A model generated the notes under the pieces. It had not been told where the DNA came from, did not search any database, and saw nothing but the letters and a program-made list of their open reading frames with translations. Below, piece after piece: positions 26,735-40,877 of a stretch of 64,000 nucleotides of DNA. Positions within the stretch are counted from its first letter, which is position 1. Each line of letters starts with the position of its first letter. The stretch lies in contig NW_018344289.1 of the NCBI RefSeq assembly GCF_002099425.1, positions 1,426,001 through 1,490,000 of the forward strand, given 5' to 3'. A program made the translations under genes and the position numbers. This DNA comes from Phascolarctos cinereus. Taxonomy: Eukaryota > Chordata > Mammalia > Diprotodontia > Phascolarctidae.

Positions 26735-26930
26735 TAGTCAAATTTGTATAGCACTTTGTAAACTGGAATGAGTTTTCCCATATATTATCTTTGGATCCTC
26801 ATGAGAGTCCTGTGAGATAACTAGAACAGGATTTTTTTTTTACTTCTACAATTTAAGAAACTGAATCTCAGAGCAGTTAAATGATCCCATGGTCATAACT
26901 ACTAAATGCCAGAGATAGCTTAAACATCTT
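26735..26930 (+). mobile_element. Old CORE-SINE/MIR-type repeat
   Basis: TATAGCACTTTGTAAACTGG, ATTATCTTTGGATCCTCATGAGAGTCCTG and AAGAAACTGAATCTCAGAGCAGTTAAATGATCCC follow the common mammalian block 'tatagcgctttac...gatcctcacaacaaccctgtga...gaaactgaggcacagagaggttaagtgac'. Confidence 0.65.
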
Positions 26931-26984
26931 TTGACTATAATTTGAATATCTTTTGACTATACTTCAAATATTCAGATTGTTATG

Positions 26985-27165
26985 GCATGGTATAATACTA
27001 GAACTGGAGGGAATCTTAGTGGTCATCTCATCCAACTACATTATTTTTCAAATGAGGCAGCTGAGTCCCAGAGAAGATAATAGCTTTGTCTTATGCCACA
27101 GGCTTAATAAGCACAATAGGTAGTCTAGAACCAAGGTCTCCTGAGTTTCAATCCAGAATTTTTCA
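26985..27165 (+). mobile_element. Old CORE-SINE-like repeat
   Basis: AGAACTGGAGGGAATCTTAGTGGTCATCTCATCCAACTACATTATTTTTCAAATGAGGCAGCTGAGTCCCAGAG matches in order 'agctggaagggaccttagaggtcatctagtccaac...ttttacagatgaggaaactgaggcccagag'. Fossil. Confidence 0.65.
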
Positions 27166-30100
27166 TGCATAATTCAGCAATTCATCTGTCATCTTATCAA
27201 TGTCTTTTCTTTCCAGTGGTGTGAATCCTCACTCATCCACATCTCATCTTAAGTGATTTTTATCTGCATTCTGACACAAATTCCTTGTATAGAAACCACT
27301 CAACAAAATAGAGGTACTCTGCTTAGGTCTTTTAATATTCCTCCAAATTTCTAACAAATTGCTGTTTAAGTTTCCTATTGAATTTTTTTTTCTCAAAAAA
27401 TTGGTCTTTCCCCCAATAAATGAGGTCCTTAGATTTATCAAACAGTTTACTAATGTTTTTGTTTGCTTTCATGTGTTGTGTTTTTAATCTGTTTCACTGA
27501 TTCATCTCTTTAAGTATCATGATTTCAATGATTACTCTTTAAGACATGTTACTGATAGACTCCCTTTCATTACCATTGAAAAAAAATTATCATTGAGATT
27601 CTTGACTTTTTTGTTCCTGCATATGAAATTCAGTTTCATTTTATGTCTAAAAAATGACATTTTGAAAGTCTGATTGGTACAGTACTAAGTCAATTCAGGT
27701 GATATTTTGCTTTTTATTATATTGGCTCATCCAATCCTCAAGCAATTAGTTTTTCTCCAATTATTTAGGTCTTTTTTATTTCTGTAAAGAGGATTCGATA
27801 GTTAGACTACCATAGTCTTTGTGGAAATGTAGATATGGCATCACACACACACACACTCCCTATATATATGTATATATACATATATATGTTTCACATGTAT
27901 GTAAAATACTTTTTTTATGGTGAATGATATTATAAGAGAACATTGATTCTATCAGTAAAATGAATTTTGACAATTATTAATATTTGCCATGCTTTTTGAT
28001 CCAAAATTACCAAGAGAAATAAACATTCAGTAATATTTCATATTAGCATGGTGGTTTTCTTTTCTAATTTGAATTCACTCCAATAAATTCAGTTGAGTAT
28101 CATCTGAGGCTTTCATAGATATGGAAATGATAATTTCTTCCACATATTTTTTTTTCTATATCTTTCATTTCAATGATATGAATGTACCCTCCATCAATAG
28201 AAATCCTACCCCTTGTATACATAAGTATATTGCATCCAGGTATTGCTGAATGTCTGAAAATATCATCATTTAGTAACCAGTCTTATGGTCAAGAAACATT
28301 TCAAAGTTAGGCTAATCTTCAGGTCACAGATACATAATATATCTTCAGACTTTTCTAGTTTGCTAAGACTTGTCAGAGTTTGTGCCTTATTGGCCTTCAA
28401 ATTCTACACACAAAGAAGAGACTTTGGAGGAAGAATTTATTGAATGATGATATTCCAAACATGAGTATGTGACGATTTTGATTTCATGAGTGTTGGACAC
28501 TCCTCCACCAGTACAGTCTTAGTATATAAGTTTTAAGTGATTACTTGAGGCTCAGAGATAATAACAGGTATTAGGGGTCACAGAATATCAAGGATAAAAT
28601 AGAATTCATCTATTTATAACTCCAAAAATACACTATCCACTGTATCATCTTGCTTCTATAATATTTTATGCATGTATTTAACTACTAATTGGCTACATTC
28701 TAAATTTTTAAAATCTCATAACAGTCAATAATATTAGGCCAATCAAGAAAAAAATTGAATATTAGGTTATGTAATAAACCCCAAAGCTTATGTGCATAGT
28801 GCATCCTCATTGTCTTTTGCATTTCAGTGTCATATTTTAAATACTAGACTACAGATTACAAATTTTTGAGATTTAAATTACAGTTTAGCTGATTTTAGAT
28901 GTTATGTTAGTTCTTAAAAGCCATTGGGATTTTAAGTACTTCAATGAGTAATTGAACTTTTTATCACTCTCGTGGAATACAAAATTTTAACTTCAGAATT
29001 CCTCAGAATATTGAACTAAAAAGAAAAAAAGTTTAAAAAAACAGTAGAAACTCAATGAGTGTTTAAAAACACCAAAGTTAAAATTGAATTCTTTATTTAT
29101 CAAAGGATTTTATGAACACTTTCTATTTCTGGAAGGACATTTTCAGGGCCTAGTTATAAAGTTTGAGTACAGAGTAAAGACTCCAACTGGGGTTCATCTG
29201 GTGAAGTTTTTTATTATAAAGGGAGCATTTGGATTATCTTAAAGACTGTCATGTAGAGAGGGAATGGACTTATTCCATTTGGCCCCAGAGGGCAGAATTG
29301 AAAGCAGAGGTTCAAAGTGGCTTAGATCTAGATTCAGCCTTATCTGAAAATGAAGCATGACACAACAGTCTCTGAAGAATTAAAAATTATTGTTATTCAG
29401 AAAGCAATATGTGGGTGGTGCTTATCATTAGGCTGCAATACATAAGAAAGATGGAACATCAAAGAAAAAGTAGAACAAAGGCTATCACCAAAGAAATGTA
29501 TTGTTGAAACAGAAGATGAGCTGAATGTGTGGTAAGAACAAAAAATTGCCAGTGGATAATCTATACATTCTATCTGTTTCCTGATGATATCAATGGAGAG
29601 GTCTTTGGACCTTCGTAATCAATGAATGCACAGACAATTAATGCATCTCATTTGAAACTAGGACCTCTAACATTAGTTAAAACCAGGACAGATCTCAATA
29701 CTTATAATGATTAAAGTTGAATTGGATGCTTTTAAAGGATGTAATCTTCCCATCATTTGAGGTCTTCAAATGAAGGTTAAACAAACACTGTTAGACAAGG
29801 AGATGGAAAGGATATTATAGAAGATAATTTTTGGTTAGAAATAGCTTGGAACTTTGAGTTTTCTTCCATTTGTAAGATTCTTTAATTCTTTGGTTTTAGA
29901 AGATGTCTGAAGGCACTAGAAGCAACAGCAGTAGAATATTTCCATAATTCTAAGAAGGGTAAAGATGTGCATTTTTCTCTAAAGAAAAATTGACCATCAG
30001 TTCCAGATTTGTGAAGTAGAGGCCTCAACATGTTTCACTTTTTTATGTTATTTTTCCGAGTGCGTCAGTCAACTTTGTTTATCATTCTTAGATTGAGTCT

Positions 30101-33100
30101 TTTGGCTCCTGTAAGAATCCACTTCTCTTCCTCCTCTGGAGGAGGAGAAGTAAAAAAAAAAAACAGAAGTAAGTAGACTCTTATTCCTCCAGAGGGAGTT
30201 GAAAACTAAGTGGGTCTCCCTCTCTTTTTTATACTGGAAAGAACATTGGATTCATAAAGATCTAGTTTCTGATCCCAGCACACTGAATGAACCTAGGAAA
30301 AATCATTTGTAGTCTCCCCTTACCTCCTTCTCCAGCTTTCCACCCTTCCCTTTTTCTCCCCTTCCCTCTCTTCCTCTCCCCTCTCTCTTACTCATTCTTT
30401 CTCTTTTTCCCTTCCCTGGCCTAGATAATGCGATGGTGGAGACAGCCAAGGAGTCCAGGTAGCCCACTGAAGCTGTGCCAGGACATGTTCTTCAAAACAG
30501 TCATGTACCTGACAGTTAAGCTGACAGCCACCAGTGAACACTATAAACTTCTGGGAAATATGAACTAACTGACTAGCTTAGAGTATCTAGAAATTAAAGA
30601 TATTGCAGTAAACATAAGTAGAAATCTGAAGGACGCAAACCAGAAATATGGAGCACTTCAGGCTTATCTGGATCAGATCACTTTAATTAAGGAGCAAGCA
30701 GCAGCTCTAGAGCAGGCAGCTTACAAGTTTGATGCATATTCAAATAATCTAGAAGGAAAGTACAAGAAGTTAGAAAGGTGATGAAAGAATTCTTTAGCAC
30801 TAAGATTTTAACTACAAGAATGTTTCATAAGAGCTGAAATAAGTGGGTTGGAACTTATCATTATGCTTCAATTCCTAAAAGGAAGCAGTGACGCTGATGC
30901 AGGGATAATGCCAGCCTCCACCTCTGCTTGGATGTGTAACTTGGGCCAACCCTTGAAATTTCATAAACCTGTAGCCCCTAGAACATCATCTTATCATGTG
31001 CTTCATTGTGTGCCCTGGACCAAGGCTTAGAAATCAGGATCAATCTCATCTAGAGGAAACACAGAGGAGACTCTCTCATCTCCCTGTCTCCTCCCTTCTT
31101 CTTGCTCCCTGTGAGCTCCACCTTGGACTCTCTTCCTTCATAATCTGTTCTTCAACTTAAATGATAAATGCCAGCTTATGAAAAAAAGGAAAAAAAAGAA
31201 AAAATCGTTTGTATTGTGAGAGATGATTATTAATAACCAATAGCCTGGGGAGATTCAGAGCTCCCCTGCCCTTCCTTTAAAGTCCGGACTTATCCTGACT
31301 TTAAATTCAGTTGTTAAGGGCAATGCTGCTGATGAGCTTGGGTGCTTTACATATTCTTTGAATTGATGGCCTAAAGCTATGGGGTGGTCAGCTTCTCAGC
31401 ATTTCATTTTGATATAGCCCACCTCCATTCACTTTAACCAATTAGATTTGATTGCTGTTTGATGAAGGACCTACTGTTTTAAAAGGTGTGTAAACTGCAA
31501 ATCCCTCAGTCACGATTATCTGTGGTCTAAGATAGATCACCAAAAGACTATTCTTTTCTTAATAACCTGTTGGACTTATTAATAAAATGATTAAATTACC
31601 CAGAAACTGTCTCTTGAACCTTTTAAAATGTGACAGTTACCACTAACCATGAAGGGATCAGAGCCTTTCACTCTAGATTCTTAACAAGGAGCTCCTCTCA
31701 GTTGGGCCCACATGGAGTTTCTCCACAAGAAGAGTTCTGTGTTTGGACTCAGACCATGATGTGACTCTCCCTTTTATTGGTAAGTAAACTTTACCTCGGT
31801 AAGCATACGTTTGTCTATATATCTGTTCTTTTAGTGTTTGTGCTGCAGCTTTTTTTTTTGTCTTTAATTTTCACTTTCCCAGGGAGACAAAGAGGTTCTT
31901 TGAAAAAAAGAACCTCTGAAGGAAGCTATATGGGTGAGAGAGGAAACCTGTGTACACAGTTAAAGGGCCACCTGAGTAATATGGGGCATAACAGGTATTC
32001 AGCTTATGTAACCAATTGCTTGGTAAGCTGCCAAAGTTCCAACAATATAATCGAAATTTCTTGTAGGGCTAGAGTTTCAAAAGGAGAGATACAGAAAGAA
32101 CAGTACTCTGTGAGAGAATCTCTAAAGCTATAATCCTCGCTTTCAAGCTTTTGGGGTTAAATATAAGTTAAGCTGTGTGTGGGGGGGGGAAGGAATTAAA
32201 GGGTAGAGGTGTGTAAGACTGACCAAGAGGGCCTTAAGAGGCCATATTTATAATGTTTTCAGGCAGAGGTATGTTAAAAGGATACTTGGTGTCAGGTAAA
32301 ATGAGCAAACTAAGTGAAATGTTAAAGCAAGAAAAGAAAGTAGTTTTTAATCTTAACAAATTTTCACTTTCTTGATCACTAAGGCTCTGTTCTGTTTGTC
32401 TATATGTCCATTTGTGTGAGGTTTTCTAAGATTAGTTTGTTAAGTAAGGGATCTGAAAAAGCAGGATAAGACTCTCCTAGTTTTGGGAGGTGGAATCAGA
32501 GAAGGAATTTCTCTCTCTGAATAAAAATGCCAAGTTTTTTTTTTGGGGGGGAGGGGAGATTAAGCTCTAGCTGCAGCTTTCTACTGATAAAGATCTAGAT
32601 AGAGAGGTCTGAAGATGGCCAGGCCTGAAAGGTAAGATTTTTTGCTACTACTAAATTAGATAAATTCAGGTTTAATTGGGTCCCAAAGCTAAAGTTTGTA
32701 AATTATGTTTAAATTAAATCTGGAGAACTCTGTGCCCTCCCAAATACGTTTGACCTCAGGTCAATGTGTTTAAAACTGCAAAAAATAAGTTTTTTTTTTT
32801 TTTGTCTTGTAAGACACTTTGATTAGGACTTTTATGTCATAGCCTTGAAGATAATCACTTTAGGATTTCAGTAATTTGTTTAAAATGTATAACATTGTAA
32901 AAGCTGTTTTTTTTTTAAATAGGTAATGTTGGTGAAGGGTGTGAGAGAAATAATACCTCTCTTGATTTGCAAATTATTGTGTTAACCCTCTCCTGATTCT
33001 AAAAGGTGAAGAGAAGTAGGACAAAAAGGAGTGGGAGTATGATTTTTTATTTGTAAAAACTATGTTGATTAGGCAGTCAAGCCTTTTGTAATCTGTTAAC

Positions 33101-36100
33101 AGGGTTTGGGAAGAGCCAGAATCACTATTCTTATGTTTCAACAGGAACATAAGCCACTGCATGTCTCCTAAAAGTGTTTGCAATCACTTAAAACATCTCA
33201 AAAGATTTTTTTTTAAGGATTTGTCCCACAAACTTCTTCCTATATTGAGATAGATAATGCAGGTTCCTATTATTTCCTTTTGGGAGAAAGAGACTTGGAA
33301 CTCTTTGATCTTGAGAACACCTGAATTTTGTGATATGAAGATGAATGAAGAGAATCCCCCGAGTTGAAATTAACTCCATAGCTCAGGAAAGTAGGGTTTT
33401 AATAAAACACTGATTTAACAATAGTAGTACAGTCTGGAACATGTTTGAAATGTAAGGGAAAGTTGGAAAAATTGAGTAACGCATTTGAAAGATTTAGAAA
33501 GAGAAATGAAGGTGTGAGTGAAAATATGGAAGGCAGATAAGAAGGTCTTGGGACAAATGAGGGACATACCCTGCATAAAAAGCAGGAGGGCAGCAGCAAG
33601 CCCGCATGCTCCAAGCACTTCCTGTCAGTGGATAGTTGTTCTGGGTGTTCTTATACCAGCTTCAGATGGTTTAAGCATGTTGGGAGGACGTGAGGAAGTT
33701 CAACTTTAAGTAGAAATATTGAGAACGAAAATTCTGTGGTTTGATTTGAAAGTCAATAGACAAAGTTATAGAGGGCTAGGGAGAATGAAAACAGAGTACA
33801 TCATGTGTTTCAAGTCCTTTTTGTTATATACTGTCACTTTAAAATCTTTGGTAGTAGATGAGCTGAAAATAGTAAATTCTACAATATAAAATACTTGAAA
33901 TAAATAACCCTTGTGTAAAATATAATACTAAACAAAATAAATTATTAAATTGATGTTCTGTATGATAATATTTGGAAAATAGTACCAGGTGTAATTGAAT
34001 TTATTGTGGTCTCATTTTAAGTGTAATTTATTTGCTTATACTACTAAATCAGTAAACTTGTTAGCCGAGTGGTTTTAAGCCAAGTTACCCCAATTATGTG
34101 ATTTGTAACATGTATAAAGATAATGCCTAACATAAATCTGATAATTTACTCTATTAGAAAGAGTGTTAGAAATGTTGATTTTTAAATTTTTTGGGGTTAT
34201 GGATTTAACTGTTAAAAGATTTATGTAAATAAAATAATAATCAGTAGGAGATTAGTAACTGAGTTAGGAATGTCAGTATTTTAAGGTTTCAGGATCTAGC
34301 CCCATGCTTAAATGGTTAAAGTGTAGTGATTTGACTTCAGTTAGGAACTAGAAATTGTAAAGGAAATGATTTTTAGAAATCACTCTTTAATTAGCTATGT
34401 TTTATATATCCTTACTTATAGGGGCAAGGGTAGAAAATCATCCAGTTAATTTTGTTCACCCACCTTTCAGGATAAATCTGTAGGAAGGCCTTACTAAATC
34501 TAACACTACATAAGTATTGGATATGGCAAAGATATTGGTTATTGTGATTTGTGATTATTATATAAAGTCTTAAATGTTTCCTTGTGCTGTTCAGTTATTT
34601 ATTACTTAAGTAACACTGTGAAAGCTCCAGAGGTTTCTGCCCCCAAGAAACTGTCATGTCCTGCCAACATTAAAACAAATACTTTAGGTGTCTTTGTCTG
34701 GGCCAAAAGCAGCAGGTCAACTTAAGACTCTTAGGATATTTTAGCCCAGCATATTTTAAGCTAACCTGATGATGACAAGTGTGAATTTAAACTGTTTTGT
34801 AAAACTTTCTACGAATTTATATAAAATCTTTTTCTTTTAAAGTGCTAAGAGCATTGAGTCTTAGAAATTAAAATGTTACCATTAGCAATTATAAATCTGT
34901 ATTTGATTTGATTTAAGCCAAAATCTGTCCTGAAGGAAATACGATCTGACAGTGTTCTCCTATCAGGATAATTATGGTAAATCAGAACCTAATGTAAAAG
35001 ACATTTGTTACTTGGCATTAAGAAAATTCTATTTACCTAAATTGACTGTTCTGTAAAGGGATAGTAATAGAAACCCCACCAGGGTTGTTATGAGGTCCAC
35101 GAGACCGTATAGTGCTTGGCACAGAGGTTGACATAGTAGTAAGTGAATGTTATCTCTTTAATTAGATGTAATTGCTTCATGCTTGATAACTTTATTTGTT
35201 TTTTATGTGTGATTAGCATACAATGCCAATATGATTGGGATGAATGATTTCTTTTATAAGGTAATTTGGAAGCATATTCAGGTAAATTAAGTTCACTTGA
35301 TTGTTAATAGGCTTTGTTTCATATTTTCAATATCATAATATTATTTAGGGTATCATTTCTAAATTTTCTTATTGTGTAATCTGATAAATAATTGTATCCA
35401 TTATTTTATTAGACAAGCAATTTCTCTTATAATCTAGATGTTGTTTGATTAAGAGTTGCACCGTTTAAAAAAATGAATGGGTTATGGAAGCTGTCAGGTA
35501 ATTCTGTTAGCTCTGTTAACCTTGTGTTGGTAATATTCTGAAGTACTGTTATTTAAGAACTTGGAAGTATTGTCTCTATTTAAGAGGAAGTTCATCTAAA
35601 ATTATTTGGCTATCACTGCTGAAAATTATGAGATTATTAACTATTATTTAGAGTTATTGTTTTAATCAAGTATTTACATAGGTATTTTAAAAGGAAAATT
35701 GATAATTATACAAAAAAAAACACCTTATCAAATCTCATTTGTAAATCTACAAGGATTCTTAGAACCATGTATCATAAATTCTTATCAACCCTATGCAAGT
35801 TGTCTGTGTTGTGGAATTACTACTGAATTCAATGGAATCCTTGCACAAAATGAGGCTGTATCAAGCCTGCTTATCTAAGGAGATATAGATATATATATAG
35901 ATAGATATATATATATATCTATCTATATATATATATATAAAATATATTTAAAGAGAAAAGGAAGAAAAAGGTTCTGAGTAAATTTTAAAGGACTAGTAAA
36001 CTTTGTTATTGTGATAAAACTAACTTAATTGGATATAGTATGATTTTTGGCTTAGAAAAACTTAATCTCCTCCCCTTTGTAAATACTTTTTGACTAAAAA

Positions 36101-39100
36101 TAGGTGGCAACTAGAAATTTTGTGGTGATTAGGAATTTATTTTGATTTTATGGTACTTTGGGGATTTAGTTATGTTACTTAAAGACATTTTCTACTAACT
36201 TAGTCTTGATAGATTCTAATTTTAAAGACCTATTTTTGCTTTAAGGTTGAATAAGAGATCTGTCATTCTAGAGGTTTATAACTAATTCACTAATAAAAGA
36301 TAAGTGATTATTCCTTTTAACACATGATACATTTTAAGCAGTTTTAAAGAAAGATATGCTATACCTTTGGCAATTACTTTTTGGGACTAGAAACAATTTG
36401 CTTAATCTCTGCTCTATGTGGGATCTTTACAAAAAATGACTATATATTTAGTCTCATAAACATCACAAGCAAATGCAGAAAAATAAACAAAAGTCAGCTT
36501 TTATTGATCAAAATACAATAAAAATTATTTCATGTATTCCATAAAAGGCCACTAAAAATTAAAACTAATTGGAAAATGAGTAATTTATCTTAAAAATCAA
36601 AGGGGTTGAAGAACAATTCATAGAAAAAAGATATTTTCATTCAAGTCAGTGATGTGTAGGGATTAAAATTGTCCAACCTACAATAAAAGAGACAGGTAGA
36701 GCTCTGAGCCAATAGTCATTTAGTAAAGAGTCCTTGATCCCCTCTACTGAAGTGGACCTCAGATCTTCCTCACTATCTGAGATACCTCCTTCTTCCATGG
36801 CATTGTATTTATAAAGTTTGATATCCAGATATGCAAAAATAGGCATGGTGAAATATACAATTGCAGTGGTTGACAGACCTTGCTCTTGAAGGTGGGGTGG
36901 AGGGGACATCAAGTGATCATAACATGGTCATAAGATGGTCATCTGCTTGTATTGGACAAGAAAGAATGATCCAAAAGTACAAAAATAAATTGAAGGATTT
37001 TTCATGTAGTTGAATCACCTCTGCCACACTGGGCTTCATCGTGACAAGGAAAAACAAGGGTAGTGGTCCTCTAGCTAGCTTTCTATGATTAAACAAGTGA
37101 ACTTAACAGCCTGCAGCTCACAGCTTTAGGGCCTGATATACTTAACTTATTATCATTACCCCATAGAATCATATCTAATTGATTAATAATGATTGAAATA
37201 AAATAGGGATTCAAATGAATTATTTTTTTGACAGACAACAATGAGATAACATATCAAAAGTTTTAGATCATAAAGAAGTCCTTAGGGGAAAATTTAAGTC
37301 TCTGAAAACTATTTAGTAACAAACATTTTCATCAAGAAATGAAAGAAAAAGGGGCAGTTAGGTGGCGCAGTGGATAGAGCACTGGTCCTGAAGTCAGGAG
37401 GACCTGAGTTCAAATCCAGCCTCAAACCAAACACTTGATACTTACTAGCTGTGTGACCCTGGGCAAGTCACTTAACCCAAATTGCTCCCCCCCCAAAAAA
37501 AAATGAAAGAAAAAACAGATCAATGAATTAGGTATGCAACTAAAAAATTAGAAAAACAACAATTTAAAAAAGCTAAACTAGGAATCTCAAAAATCATAAA
37601 ACAGATTAACAAAATTAAAAGCAAAAACTACATTGAATTGAATTAAAAAATAATAAAACTAGGAACTATTTTAAAATATAATGTATCAACTATTAAGTCA
37701 TTTGATTTGAAAAATAGAAATAGTAAAACCAAATTATCAGCATCAAAAAATGGAAAAGGATAATTCATATAAATAAACAGGGCAATAAAGGATATCATTG
37801 GAAAATAGTTTGCTGAGCTACATAACAACAAACACAACTTAAAATGCAGTTAATAAATTTGCCTCTGTGTAAATATATGTAAACCTAAAATGCCTAAATT
37901 AATAGAATAAGAAATAGAAAACAATCCAATTCAAGAAAAAAGAAGTTAAATAATCCATATATGAACTCCCAGAGGAAAAACAAAAACTAGACTAGATGAA
38001 TGTATAAGGTTTATTAAACACTCAAAGAATAATTAATTATATTTCATAAACAAAAAATATGAAAAAAGATTTTCATTTTTCCTATATAAGTACAGTCTTG
38101 AAACATAAATGAAACAGAATCAAAACAAAATGAAAACTATGCCAATATCTTATATTAGCAGATATAAATATTTTAAATAAAATAGTAATAAAGGGGCTAG
38201 AAAATTCAAAGAGTAGATACTATGACTCAGAAATATGATGTTGGTCCAAGAGTAGAAAAAATAGTCACCATAAAAGATTATGTTAATAACAAGGACAATA
38301 AACATTGTAAGATTCTATCTTTTTTGGAAGGAGGGGAGTTTTGTCAAGATACAACACATATTTCCATTAAAAATATTAAAAAATATAGAGATAAATGAAT
38401 CTTAAATTAATATGACAAGTTGTACCTATCTAAAATCTAGCATTATATGTAATAACAAAGTAGAGGCTTTTCTAATAGTAAAATAAGACATTATGGTCCA
38501 ATACTATTTGATATAGTGCTAGAAATACCAGGGTACTGTTTGATAAATCCAAAGATCTTAGCTATTGAGATAATAACTCCAGTTGGACAAGTACTGGGAA
38601 AAGTGCAAAGCAGCTTGGCAAAAACTAGGTAAAGGTCCACATCTCATACTACATATCAATATTGCTTTCAGATGAATACATGAATTAAAAATGAAGAGTG
38701 GCAAAATAAATCAAATAAGCAAGGAAGAAATTATTTTTCATAAATATGGAGAGGAATATTGACCAAATAATGACTAAAAAAGAGATAAGCTGTTTCATTG
38801 TAGTTAAAATGTATAGTTTTGGCTACATAAAGTTTGAGGAAACACTTCTTTGCACAAATAAAATAAATGTAGATAAAATTAGAAGGGAAGTGGGTAATGG
38901 AGAGTGGGATTATATAGCAAGGAACTCTTTCAAATCTATAAGAATAAACCATTCTCTAGTTGAGAAGTTGTCAAAGGATAATAACAAGTGGCTCTTAAGG
39001 GAAGAAATTAAAACTGTCTACAGTTGTATGAGTAACTGCTCCAAACCACTTTAAAAAAGTACAAATAGAAACAACTCAAATTCTATTTTCAAGTTACAAA

Positions 39101-40845
39101 ATTTGTGAAAGAGGGAAATGGCAAATATTGGAGTGGCTGGAGGAAAACAGGCCTTTCTTTTTGGAGCTACAAATTGATCTAAACATTCTGCAAAGCAATT
39201 TTGTTCAATGACTAAAAATTATGAAACTATGCATAGCCTTTATCAGTGTAAGAGGGGAAGCACCCATATGTACAAAAATTTGATGGTAACTCTTTTGTGG
39301 TAGCAAAGAACTGGAAATTAAAGGATATCTATCAATTAAAGAATGATTGAAAAATTATGGTATACAAATTTAATGAAATAGTTATTTTGTGGCAAGAAAT
39401 TATGAAAGAGTTAGTTTCAGAAAAAAATAATTGAAAACTTTTGTAGCTATTGATACAAAGTGAAATAGTAGAACTTGAAGAACAATTTTTACAATAAAAC
39501 AGTGTGAGATTGAATAATTTTGCAAGTCTTAAAAATGCTGATTGCCACAATTCCCAACCATGATTTCAGAGGACTAATGATGAAAAGTACTACTTCCTAC
39601 TTCCTAATATAGAGATGATGAACTCAAGATGCAGATAAAGTCATACATTTTGTGGACATGACCAAAATGGGAATTTATTTGTTAACAATTATCTATGCGT
39701 GTGTGCGTATCTGTATATGTGTATATATGTGTGTGTGTCTGTATGTGTATGTATTAAGCAGTAGTTCTTTATTTTTCTTTTCCCCCCTTTTTATTTTTTT
39801 GGTGTGGGGAGACTGTAAGAAGAGAAAATAATTTTATTATTTAAAGAAATATCCTATTGAAAAGTATAAATAGCATTCACTTCTTTTTTTCCTTTTAATT
39901 TTGAGTTTTTCAAAAATTGTTGCAAAAAGCAATAAGGCTCCAAGATCCCAATTCACAGGTAGAAATCGAATAAACAATTCACGGATTATACAACAGACAG
40001 CTTCAAATGCAGTAACCACCTTCTCCAGGGATTGGTAGAGTTTCAAAAAAAGTTTAAACCTCTCTTTCTCTGTTCTAGAATATTGAGAATAACTGTTAAA
40101 GTAAAAATTTCTTTTCACTTGCTCTGGTGGTTTGAATTTAAGCCCTGTTCTCTAGGGTTAAGGGTCAGAAGTGTTATTTACTAAACCACCAAACCCCTTA
40201 TTTCAAGTATTTTTGAGCCTGGGTATTTTTTTTTTTTTGAAACAGAAGACACTCATGAGGAATTTTCGCTATGTCTGAAGGGGGCAAAGTGCAAGAAATA
40301 TGCCTTATTTAAGAGTACCTATGGACGGATTTTGACCTTCATTATAACACACAGGCAAAAACGAAAGATTTTTTTCCCCTAATATTACCACTGTTAAACA
40401 TTGCAACAAGATGGAACAACTGAGCAAAGAAGCTGCTTAAAGAAGTAAATAGTATAATCAGTAAGAAAAAAAAACTGTCTTGTTAGTCTCAGAGAGTCCA
40501 TGCAATATTGAAAGAATACCAAGTGTTTTTTTTTCTTTTTTTTCTTAGATAAAACAACAAAAATGAAAATGAAAATTCAGTGGTAACACATCTCAAGTTG
40601 TTGATAACATTTCTTAGAAAACAGCACCAATGTGAGGAGCTAAAATCTGTCCTTACTATTCAATTCTTAATACTCACTGGTATGACTTGCTACTATGTTC
40701 TGTTGTATAGAAAATTGTTTAGATATACAATAAAATTGCTTTTCTGAAGTCCAAAATACAGGAATTCAACTGCCAGTTCTAAAAATATAAAATGTTAAGA
40801 ACTGCCTTGCTTTTGTGAACACTTTTAAAACTTTTTTTAAATATG

Positions 40846-40877
<32 letters not shown>
